A stretch of 5,103 bases of DNA from an uncultured bacterium (GTDB lineage: Bacteria; Bacteroidota; Bacteroidia; Chitinophagales; CAIODY01). Where the stretch lies: positions 1 to 5,103 of the forward strand of contig CAIQHW010000477.1 in the NCBI GenBank assembly GCA_903871715.1. The letters are read 5' to 3'. The notes below the pieces were generated by a model, which searched no databases, was not told the origin of the DNA, and saw only the letters and a list, made by a program, of their open reading frames with translations. Positions 1 to 5,103 of this stretch are shown here, piece after piece. A program made the position numbers and the translations under genes. Every line of letters starts with the position of its first letter. The stretch's first letter is position 1.

Positions 1-844
1 GTAATCTGGCAATTTCTTTTTGTGGATTTTGCAAATCTAATAATGCTGCACAGGCCGAATACACATAACCATTCACAGAATCACAAACGCCATGATAAAT
101 TAGCAGCCACCCATTTTTGGTTTCAATTGGAGGGCAACCGCCGCCAACATAGCTTACTTCATGCTGATACTTTGGCGATAGCACTATCCATTCTTCAAAA
201 TGTAGAAAGTAATTTCTCCAAAAATCTGGTGTTAATTCTTCCAAGTCTTTCACACCCACCACAATCTGAATATCAGGTTTGATGCGGTGTAGAAAGTATA
301 ATTTGCCATCAATTCTTCGTGGAAAAAAAATCAAATTTTTATCCCACAGAAACATTTCTTTTCCTTGAAACTCAACTACACCTTCGTGTTCATTGTATCG
401 AACATATTTTTCATTGAGAGATTTCTTTGCTTCTGCTAATCGACTAAATTCTTGATAAGTTATTTGCGGCACAATCAATCCTTTCTTTTCAAAATGCTTT
501 AAATCTTTTGAAACAGCTAATGCGCCTAAGGCATTTACACCATCGTATGCGGTGTAAGTGAGATAATAAGTGTCATCAATTTTTACAATTCGTGGGTCTT
601 CCATTCCATGCGATTCATATTCGAATGTTGGCGATAGAATGGGCTCTGGCATTCGTTCTTCAACTGTTAATGGCCCTTTTAATTTGCAATAACCAATACT
701 TGAAAAATTACCAATGCTCACCGCACGATAAAAGAGATGAACAAATTCACCTTCCCGAATTGCAGCAGGATTTAACACTCCTTCATTTTCAAAATTGAGA
801 TTGGTTTTATTGAGCAACACCCCTTCCTTTTTAATTTCAAGCAT
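1..844 (-). CDS. GH130 family glycoside phosphorylase/mannosidase-type enzyme, C-terminus cut off by window edge
   Basis: The minus-strand frame is open from an ATG at 844-842 to the window edge, giving 281 residues; about 40-80 more are expected from the usual GH130 length. The five-bladed beta-propeller family is recognised from NPAA (residues 25-28), FYRA (38-41), GMEDPR (80-85), the stretch DKNLIFFPRRIDGKLYFLHR (168-187) and GGGCPPIE...GWLLIYHG (234-252). In GH130 the Asp of the EDPR motif, here D83, is the proposed catalytic acid. Known members break or phosphorolyse beta-mannosides. R176/R177 and H251 are retained at places where phosphorylases hold phosphate, but I cannot align them precisely, so phosphorylase versus hydrolase is undecided. 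There is no signal peptide, so it is probably cytosolic. The frame has an in-frame TAG upstream and no other ATG, which supports this start. The gene lies 74 bp after the receiver gene and is preceded by the 37-bp shared element. Confidence 0.86.
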   Translation of the reverse strand, partial: MLEIKKEGVLLNKTNLNFENEGVLNPAAIREGEFVHLFYRAVSIGNFSSIGYCKLKGPLTVEERMPEPILSPTFEYESHGMEDPRIVKIDDTYYLTYTAYDGVNALGALAVSKDLKHFEKKGLIVPQITYQEFSRLAEAKKSLNEKYVRYNEHEGVVEFQGKEMFLWDKNLIFFPRRIDGKLYFLHRIKPDIQIVVGVKDLEELTPDFWRNYFLHFEEWIVLSPKYQHEVSYVGGGCPPIETKNGWLLIYHGVCDSVNGYVYSACAALLDLQNPQKEIARL

Positions 845-847
845 GGT

Positions 848-862
848 GTAAAGTTGCTTTAC
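848..862. repeat. Perfect 6-bp inverted repeat beside the GH130 start codon
   Basis: GTAAAG and CTTTAC flank a 3-base centre and end 3 bases before the GH130 ATG. In the mRNA this could form a small AT-rich hairpin in the leader, or it could be a small protein-binding palindrome. It is too short to be sure it matters. Confidence 0.3.
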
Positions 863-877
863 ATCAAGTGTTTTGGC

Positions 878-914
878 GTTACATAACTAATGAGAAGAGT
901 TACATGATTCACAC
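878..914 (-). promoter_or_regulatory. 37-bp shared element, copy A, upstream of the GH130 gene (putative operator with 21-bp-period direct repeat)
   Basis: Read on the minus strand it is GTGTGAATC ATGTAACTC TT, six variable bases, then AGTTATGTAAC. It matches copy B at 4771-4807 at 29 of 37 positions with no gap, and five of the eight differences fall in the central hexamer. Inside it a 9-mer of the type TNATGTAAC occurs twice (TCATGTAAC and TTATGTAAC), starts 21 bp apart, so both half-sites face the same side of the helix. Tandem half-sites with this period are typical of AraC-type and LytTR-type regulators. It begins 4 bp after the receiver gene's stop and ends 33 bp before the GH130 ATG. 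The regulator is unknown. Confidence 0.6.
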
Positions 915-918
915 ATTT

Positions 919-1350
919 CTACATTCTTTCCATGTACCAACTCAAAGTTTTTTCCATCCTTTTGTATTTAAAAATGGTAGTGATAATTTTTTGTAAACGA
1001 ACAAAAGCTGTTTCACTTTTCACTACATAATCAAAAGCACGATGATGCATGCAATTGATGGCTACATCAATTTTATCTTGAGAAGATAACATCACCACAG
1101 GAATATCGGGGTTGAATATTTTTATTTTGTCGAGTGTTTGTAAACCATTGATAGCGTTGGTTTCTATGCCTTCTAAATGATAATCCAAAATGATGACATC
1201 AGGATGATGATACAAATTTTGTAAGCACAATTCGCCTGTAGCGTAAGTTTCAATTTCAAAATCGGCATGTTGTTTAAATTCTATTTCCAAATTTTTAAGA
1301 AACAATGCATCATCATCCACCAAAAATATTTTTATTTTTTCCTTGTTCAT
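919..1350 (-). CDS. Stand-alone response regulator receiver (CheY-like), no output domain
   Basis: The 143-residue protein is a single receiver domain. The acidic pocket is D12/D13/D14 in FLVDDD, the phospho-acceptor is D56 in DVIILDYHL, the switch Ser is S89 in VVMLSS and the conserved Lys is K111 in FDYVVK. After the receiver only about 20 residues remain, rich in Lys and Arg and ending WYMERM, so there is no DNA-binding or enzymatic output domain. Its ATG overlaps the TGA of the hybrid kinase gene by four bases (ATGA, 1347-1350), implying translational coupling and a shared pathway. The likely role is final phosphate acceptor from the kinase's C-terminal HPt domain, passing the signal on by protein contact. 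Pairing with this kinase is inferred from gene order. Confidence 0.93.
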   Translation of the reverse strand: MNKEKIKIFLVDDDALFLKNLEIEFKQHADFEIETYATGELCLQNLYHHPDVIILDYHLEGIETNAINGLQTLDKIKIFNPDIPVVMLSSQDKIDVAINCMHHRAFDYVVKSETAFVRLQKIITTIFKYKRMEKTLSWYMERM

Positions 1351-3683
1351 TTGTGTGTGTTTTTAATTCTCATCAATTCCTCTTCTAATTCATGGCAAGC
1401 TTGTGTACAAACATTTTCTAATTGTAAAACCATATCGTGTATTAAATCAGCCTGTTGCTGTGTGCTGGCATATTCCTGAATCTTTTTTGCCATGCTCTCA
1501 AAGTCGCCACTGATGCCCATAATGGCGAATGATGGAATTATTTTGTGAACAGCAGCATGCAAAGCATCCCAATTTTTTTCTTGCAAACTTTGTTTCATCA
1601 GTAATACTAATGATGGCGTTTGTTTTAAATAAAGTGAAATCATTTCAGCCATTAACGTAGGATTTGATTTTGTTCTTCTGTTCAAATAATCCAAATCAAT
1701 GTACTTGAGCTTTTTATTGTCAATTGCTTCATCAGCCTTACTGTCGTTGGCTTTCATCAAAATTGTTTTCTTCACTAATCCTACAATTTTATTGTACAAT
1801 AATTTTTCATCCACGGGCTTTGCGATGTAATCGTTCATACCCACAGCAGTGCATTTTGCCAAATCAACAGTTGTTACATCAGCCGTTAATGCAATGATTG
1901 GAATTTTAGAATGCAGTGTGTTGCGAATATATTCGGTGGCTTCAAACCCATTCATTTCAGGCATTTGCAAGTCCATCAAAATAATATCGTAAGATTTTGA
2001 TTGTAATTTTTCAATGGCAATTTTTCCATTGTCAGCCATTTCTCTTTCAAATCCAAAATCATCTAACAAAGTTTTCATCAGCAATTGATTCAAAGCCATA
2101 TCTTCTACCACTAATACTTTTATGTTTTGCATTTCATCATCTAACTCAATCATTTCTGTTTCACTTTCGGCTGCCGCTTTTGTTTTTCTAAAACTTAAAT
2201 TGAATTTAAAAACAGAACCTTCCTCAACTTTACTTTCTACATTTATTTTGCCACCTTGTTGTTCTACTAATTGTTTTACAATTGCCAAACCCAATCCAGT
2301 TCCGCCATACAGCCTTGATGTGCTGCTACTTGCTTGTTGAAAATTTTCAAAAATAAAAGCCAATTTATTTTCAGGAATTCCAACACCAGTATCTGCAACC
2401 GAAAATTCCACATTCACTTTTTCTTCATCTTCACTCATCAATTTCACCTTCAATATTATTTTCCCAACGCTTGTAAATTTCACAGCGTTACTTAATAAGT
2501 TCAAAATAATCTGATGTAAGCGAACCGAATCGCCCAATAAGACAGCAGGAATTTTGTTGTCGTATTCAAATACTAATTCTAAATTTTTCTCTTGAATTTT
2601 TGTTTCAAACAAATGCAACATGGATGAAATGGACATCGACATTTTGAAAGGTGTTTGCTCAAAAACCATTTTACCAGCATCCACTTTTGCCAAATCTAAA
2701 ATATCATTGATGAGCACAATCAACGCATCACCGCTGATTTTGATGGCATTCAAATATTCTTTTTGCTTAGCGTTTAAATCTGTTTTCAACACCACTTTTG
2801 TAAAACCAATAATGGCATTCATGGGCGTACGAATTTCGTGACTCATGTTGCTCAAAAATTGTTGCTTAGCCTTTAATGCTTCCATCGCAATCACAGTAGC
2901 ACTTTCTGCTTTCCCTTTTGCTTCTTCGGCAATTCCGGTGGCGAATTCAGCAAAAACTTCTGCTTCAGTCAATTCTTTTTCAATTCGTTTTTGCTCAGTG
3001 ATATCACGGGCTACAACCACAGCTCCAAGCACTTTTCCTTTATCATCTTTATACAATGACCCATTAAATAAAACATCTGTGAGTTTGCCATCTTTCATCG
3101 TTAAAGGATAATCAGTTACAAATCCTTTTGCAAAAATTTGTTGGTAACCAGCTTTTGCTTTTTTTGAATCAGTAAAATAATTAAGAAATTCTGTGCCGAT
3201 TAATTCTTCTCTTTTTTTATCTAAAATTTCCAACGATGCTTGATTCATGTCGGTGATTTCTCCCGTTGGCGAAATTGTAAATAATGGGTCTAAGCTGGCT
3301 TCAATCAAGCTTCTTGAGTATTCAGCTATGACTAATTCAGCAGCACGTTTTTCTTTTTCTTCATTTTGAAAAATCAATTCCTTGTTAGCAATAATCAATT
3401 CATCTGCTCGTTTCTCTTTCTCTTTGTTTTGAAAAATTAATTCTTTATTCGCAATAATCAATTCATCTGCTCTCTTTTCTTTTTCATCATCTTGATAAGC
3501 TAACTCAATATTGGCAATGCCCAATTCATCTGCACGTTTTCTTTTTTCTTCTTTTTGAAAAATCAATTCTTTATTCGCAAAAGATAGAGCCTGCAACAAT
3601 TTTTCATTTTCTGCTTTTTGCAAAAACAATTCATTGCGAACAGCCGTCAATGCATCTTTATCCGAAATTATTTCTCCTGACAT
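1347..3683 (-). CDS. Soluble hybrid histidine kinase: coiled-coil repeats - PAS - HisKA - HATPase - REC - HPt
   Basis: This 778-residue sensor kinase has no hydrophobic segment and should be cytoplasmic. A charged N-terminus (1-38) leads into four 21-residue repeats (39-122), then a PAS domain (about 123-230, ending in ARDITEQKR), a helical linker, and HisKA with the H-box SHEIRTPMN, phospho-acceptor H282. The ATPase domain has the N-box around N399, G1 DTGVGIP (431-437), FIFENF (443-448) and G2 GGTGLGLAIVK (460-470). The receiver (about 521-636) has E527/D528, acceptor D571, T600 and K622. A C-terminal HPt domain carries H713 in AVHKIIPSFAIMG. All catalytic residues are intact, so one chain holds a His-Asp-His relay that can hand phosphate to the adjacent receiver protein. 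The start lies 11 bp after the AraC stop behind an A-rich leader, and the stop overlaps the receiver gene. The PAS ligand and signal are unknown. Confidence 0.97.
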   Translation of the reverse strand: MSGEIISDKDALTAVRNELFLQKAENEKLLQALSFANKELIFQKEEKRKRADELGIANIELAYQDDEKEKRADELIIANKELIFQNKEKEKRADELIIANKELIFQNEEKEKRAAELVIAEYSRSLIEASLDPLFTISPTGEITDMNQASLEILDKKREELIGTEFLNYFTDSKKAKAGYQQIFAKGFVTDYPLTMKDGKLTDVLFNGSLYKDDKGKVLGAVVVARDITEQKRIEKELTEAEVFAEFATGIAEEAKGKAESATVIAMEALKAKQQFLSNMSHEIRTPMNAIIGFTKVVLKTDLNAKQKEYLNAIKISGDALIVLINDILDLAKVDAGKMVFEQTPFKMSMSISSMLHLFETKIQEKNLELVFEYDNKIPAVLLGDSVRLHQIILNLLSNAVKFTSVGKIILKVKLMSEDEEKVNVEFSVADTGVGIPENKLAFIFENFQQASSSTSRLYGGTGLGLAIVKQLVEQQGGKINVESKVEEGSVFKFNLSFRKTKAAAESETEMIELDDEMQNIKVLVVEDMALNQLLMKTLLDDFGFEREMADNGKIAIEKLQSKSYDIILMDLQMPEMNGFEATEYIRNTLHSKIPIIALTADVTTVDLAKCTAVGMNDYIAKPVDEKLLYNKIVGLVKKTILMKANDSKADEAIDNKKLKYIDLDYLNRRTKSNPTLMAEMISLYLKQTPSLVLLMKQSLQEKNWDALHAAVHKIIPSFAIMGISGDFESMAKKIQEYASTQQQADLIHDMVLQLENVCTQACHELEEELMRIKNTHK
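3318..3569 (-). repeat. Four tandem 63-bp units encoding a 21-residue coiled-coil repeat in the kinase
   Basis: Four back-to-back 63-bp units at 3507-3569, 3444-3506, 3381-3443 and 3318-3380 encode kinase residues 39-59, 60-80, 81-101 and 102-122. The protein unit is approximately ELIFQNKEKEKRADELIIAN plus one residue, exactly three heptads, which suits a continuous helical coiled coil feeding the PAS domain. Units 3 and 4 are nearly identical in protein and close in DNA; units 1 and 2 have diverged more (unit 2 has ELAYQDD). A half-unit, SFANK, precedes the first. The copy number is likely to change by slippage or recombination without breaking the frame. Confidence 0.92.
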
Positions 3684-3694
3684 TTTATTTTGGT

Positions 3695-4276
3695 TTAATG
3701 ACTTTCGTTTTCATTGCCAATTTCTTCAATTGGGCTGCGCCTCTTGTCTTTCAATTGTTTAAAATGAGAAGGTGTAAGCCCAGTTACTTTTTTAAATTGA
3801 TTCGACAAATGCGCTACACTGCTATAATTGAGCTTGTAAGAAATTTCAGTAAGATTTAATTCATCGTAAATAATCAATTCTTTCACTCGTTCAATTTTAT
3901 GTAAAATGATGAATTGCTCAATGGTTGTGCCTTGCACTTCCGAAAAAAGATTCGCCATGTAAGTGTAATCGTGATGCAATTTTTCACTTAAATAATCTGA
4001 GAAATTTACTTTTATCATTTCATCCGAATAGTGCACCATTTCAACTATCACAGCTTTTATTTTTTCAATCAAAACAGCTTTTTTATTTTCCATCAACTCT
4101 AGTCCGCTTTGTTGCAAAGCCATTTTCAACTCCAAGCGTTGCTCTAATGAAATATCTTCCATGATTTCAATTTCACCCAATTCTACTAAAATGAAATGAA
4201 GACCAAGTCGTTTCAACTCGTCTTTCACCAGCATTTTGCAGCGGATGCTAACCATATTTTTAATGTAGAGTTTCAT
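3695..4276 (-). CDS. Short AraC-family transcriptional regulator with an HMA-like N-terminal domain
   Basis: The 193-residue protein ends in a standard AraC DNA-binding domain. The first helix-turn-helix lies at about 104-136 (YTYMANLFSEVQGTTIEQFI) and the second at about 142-176, including LTEISYKLNYSSVAHLSNQF and the family signature GLTPSHFKQ. The N-terminus is only about 95 residues, too short for the usual AraC cupin sensor. Residues 1-65 look like a small beta-alpha-beta fold of the heavy-metal-associated type: a first strand LYIKNMVSIRC, a helix KMLVKDELKRLGL, then strands and a second helix. Of a possible CxxC metal site only C13 remains, with Ser at position 10. The fold call is inference. 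The gene starts directly behind eight A residues, sits 92 bp after the cupin gene and 11 bp before the kinase gene, and is probably cotranscribed with the kinase and receiver. It may be their transcriptional output or their autoregulator. Confidence 0.93.
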   Translation of the reverse strand: MKLYIKNMVSIRCKMLVKDELKRLGLHFILVELGEIEIMEDISLEQRLELKMALQQSGLELMENKKAVLIEKIKAVIVEMVHYSDEMIKVNFSDYLSEKLHHDYTYMANLFSEVQGTTIEQFIILHKIERVKELIIYDELNLTEISYKLNYSSVAHLSNQFKKVTGLTPSHFKQLKDKRRSPIEEIGNENESH

Positions 4277-4283
4277 TTTTTTT

Positions 4284-4362
4284 AGTCGTGAGTCAGAAGT
4301 CGTAAGTCATTGGTTTTTGAGAAAAAGCAATTGCATTATCTTATGACTTTAGACTTGTGACT
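4284..4362. repeat. Long interrupted inverted repeat built of AGTCNNN heptamers (REP/MITE-like)
   Basis: The left arm (4284-4304) is three heptamers, AGTCGTG, AGTCAGA and AGTCGTA, followed by a partial fourth. The right arm (4342-4362) is the reverse complement of AGTCACA, AGTCTAA and AGTCATA. Across the 21-bp arms 15 positions form Watson-Crick pairs, five are G-T in the plus-strand sense, and one (4295/4351) is an A-A mismatch. Inside it a second hairpin at 4309-4331 pairs nine of ten positions (ATTGGTTTTT with AAAAAGCAAT) around a 3-base loop. As plus-strand RNA nearly all 21 outer pairs form; as minus-strand RNA, the operon sense, the five G-U pairs become C-A mismatches. No U-run follows on either strand, so an intrinsic terminator is not supported. 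It fills most of the gap between the cupin and AraC genes. Confidence 0.8.
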
Positions 4363-4368
4363 ATTCCC

Positions 4369-4719
4369 TTATTCATAGCCACTTTTAATCACTGTGCTAA
4401 TCATTTTAAATCTGCCATTGGCTTTTATGAAATTCGATTTGTGAGCAGGAATAATCATAGATTGACCAGTTTCTAAAACGACAGATTTGCCATCAATCAC
4501 AATCTCTGCTTTGCCTTCAATGATTTGTACAAACGTATCAAACGGCGAAATTTTTTCTGTTAATCCTTCGCCACTATCCACTGACATTACACTAATATTG
4601 CCAGTAGATTTTTTCAAAATAGTTTTGATGACAACTGAATTTGGAACGTACTCAATTATCTCAACAGTAATGTACGCCTTTGATTTTTCTAATTCAGTAT
4701 TATCTATTTCATTTTTCAT
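4369..4719 (-). CDS. Small single-domain cupin protein lacking the usual metal-binding histidines
   Basis: This 116-residue protein has one cupin barrel. Motif 1 covers about residues 50-69 (GEGLTEKISPFDTFVQIIEG) and motif 2 about 84-99 (TGQSMIIPAHKSNFIK), separated by the usual short hairpin AEIVIDGKSVVLE. The canonical HxH of motif 1 is replaced by residues such as K56 and S58, and the motif-2 His position is N96; H93 is the only His in the protein. It is therefore unlikely to bind metal in the standard way and could be a small-molecule binding or non-catalytic cupin. I recall similar Bacteroidota cupins with the same SPFDTF and PAH motifs, so this may be normal for its subfamily. No signal peptide is seen. 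The start follows an AT-rich leader, and the 37-bp element lies 51 bp upstream. Whether it is cotranscribed with the AraC gene is uncertain because of the intervening inverted repeat. Confidence 0.87.
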   Translation of the reverse strand: MKNEIDNTELEKSKAYITVEIIEYVPNSVVIKTILKKSTGNISVMSVDSGEGLTEKISPFDTFVQIIEGKAEIVIDGKSVVLETGQSMIIPAHKSNFIKANGRFKMISTVIKSGYE

Positions 4720-4826
4720 TTAAAGTTAGATTGAGTTGCTGTAAAGGTTGGATTTGCTCAATAACCATGTGTTACAGAACTTTTACTAAAAGTTACATAA
4801 TTCACACTTTTTGAGAATTTGATTTT
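4720..4826 (-). promoter_or_regulatory. Intergenic leader of the cupin gene, likely promoter region
   Basis: This 107-bp gap between the stop of the membrane-protein gene and the cupin ATG is the likeliest place for a promoter driving cupin and perhaps the downstream regulator operon. It contains shared-element copy B. I cannot place a convincing Bacteroidota promoter (TTTG at -33 with TAnnTTTG at -7) in it, and I see no terminator hairpin for the upstream gene. Confidence 0.4.
4771..4807 (-). promoter_or_regulatory. 37-bp shared element, copy B, upstream of the cupin gene
   Basis: Read on the minus strand it is GTGTGAATT ATGTAACTT TT, six variable bases, then AGTTCTGTAAC. Its two 9-mer half-sites, TTATGTAAC and TTCTGTAAC, start 21 bp apart exactly as in copy A at 878-914. 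The flanks on either side show no similarity between the two copies, so the match is confined to the element. It starts 19 bp after the upstream gene's stop and ends 51 bp before the cupin ATG, 18 bp farther than in copy A. That difference suggests an activator or repressor site, not a fixed part of a core promoter. Confidence 0.6.
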
Positions 4827-5103
4827 CTATCGTTTCGATTTTTCTTCCAACAAACTGATTTCTGTTTTTTCTTTTTTGATGTCTTGCCGAATAAATCCAA
4901 ACAAACTCATGTACACATTCGCTACCCAAACTAACGCAAACCCAGCTATTACAAAGCCTTTCCAATCGTTCATCAACAGTTTGTAGTTAGTTAAAAACAG
5001 AAACGCAACAGTTACATAATGACTAAAGCAATATTCACAAGTGAATAGATAGAAGAATTTTCGTTCAAATAAAGTTTTGCCCGATTTACATTTGTTGATA
5101 CAA
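4827..5103 (-). CDS. Small Cys-containing membrane protein, DUF1360-like, N-terminus beyond the window
   Basis: The frame is open from the right edge to a TAG at 4829-4827, giving 91 C-terminal residues. The fragment begins CINKC, continues through FERKFFYLFTCEYCFSHYV, and has two likely membrane segments (about fragment residues 26-44 and 46-70, the second VIAGFALVWVANVYMSLFGF), then a charged cytoplasmic tail ending EEKSKR. A Cys-x-x-Cys (fragment C22/C25) just before a hydrophobic helix resembles the DUF1360 pattern of small inner-membrane proteins of unknown function; that assignment is from memory of the pattern and is tentative. The CINKC pair adds a possible second half of a metal or disulfide site. 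The 107-bp gap to the cupin gene, holding copy B of the shared element, suggests it is a separate unit. Confidence 0.7.
   Translation of the reverse strand, partial: CINKCKSGKTLFERKFFYLFTCEYCFSHYVTVAFLFLTNYKLLMNDWKGFVIAGFALVWVANVYMSLFGFIRQDIKKEKTEISLLEEKSKR

Noticed and set aside
22..282. Plus-strand open frames here and opposite the kinase, AraC and cupin genes
   Set aside because: They run antisense to genes with clear family motifs, have low-complexity composition, and show no family motifs of their own.
852..858. AGTTGCT heptamer shared by the GH130 leader and the cupin leader (4734-4740)
   Set aside because: It is only 7 bases long and lies at different distances from the 37-bp element (19 versus 30 bp), so it may be chance.
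878..914. LytTR-type regulator site
   Set aside because: The 9-bp repeat and 12-bp spacer fit, but the bases after GTT do not match the LytTR consensus as I recall it, and no LytTR protein is encoded here. Kept only as an alternative.
3318..3569. CRISPR-like repeat array
   Set aside because: The 63-bp units are contiguous, without spacers, and are in frame inside the kinase gene as a coiled coil.
4284..4362. Rho-independent terminator between the cupin and AraC genes
   Set aside because: The hairpin is followed by A residues, not U residues, in the operon sense, is weaker on that strand, and has a 37-base loop.
4784..4798. Bacteroidota -7 promoter box (TAnnTTTG) inside the shared element, such as TAACTTTT in copy B
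   Set aside because: Copy A has TAACTCTT, the final G is missing in both, and no TTTG -33 box lies at the right distance. The helically phased repeat explains the conservation better.
4827..4973. Separate 48-residue gene starting at the ATG at 4973-4971
   Set aside because: The frame is open upstream to the window edge and the upstream part has paired cysteines and a hydrophobic helix, so this is an internal Met of a longer protein.
4990..5026. A possible third copy of the 37-bp element: GTTACATAAT at 5011 with GTTA exactly 21 bp before it on the plus strand
   Set aside because: Only one half-site matches well, the other shares little beyond GTTA, and the stretch lies inside the reading frame of the partial membrane protein. 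Chance is the simpler explanation.

Overview
The window looks like a chromosomal piece of a Bacteroidota genome, most likely of the Chitinophagaceae/Sphingobacteriia type. It is AT-rich and has no Shine-Dalgarno-like sites; starts follow A-rich leaders instead. The protein types also fit: a soluble hybrid histidine kinase with 21-residue repeats, a short AraC protein and a cytosolic GH130 enzyme. The placement is inferred from these traits; no marker gene is present.

All six genes lie on the minus strand, so transcription runs from high to low coordinates. In that order they are: the C-terminal end of a small Cys-containing membrane protein, DUF1360-like (4827-5103, cut by the right edge); a cupin-fold protein (4369-4719); a short AraC-type regulator (3695-4276); a hybrid histidine kinase with its own receiver and HPt domains (1347-3683); a stand-alone receiver protein (919-1350); and a GH130 glycoside phosphorylase/mannosidase-type enzyme (1-844, cut by the left edge). 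The AraC, kinase and receiver genes form a tight operon, with an 11-bp gap and then a 4-bp ATGA overlap. Together the kinase and receiver carry a full His-Asp-His-Asp relay. The final receiver has no output domain and the AraC protein has no obvious ligand domain of the usual kind, so the relay and the DNA binding may be split between neighbouring genes.

Two non-coding signals stand out. A 37-bp element, 29 of 37 positions identical and in the same orientation, lies upstream of both the cupin gene (4771-4807) and the GH130 gene (878-914). It contains a 9-bp direct repeat with a 21-bp period, which looks like a two-site operator and suggests the two genes share a regulator. Between the cupin and AraC genes, heptamer AGTCNNN repeats form a long inverted repeat (4284-4362). 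It would fold much better as plus-strand RNA than as the operon transcript and resembles a REP/MITE-like element.

I see no tRNA, rRNA, CRISPR array, transposase, phage or recognisable defence system. The shared 37-bp element and the split relay are the parts most worth following.
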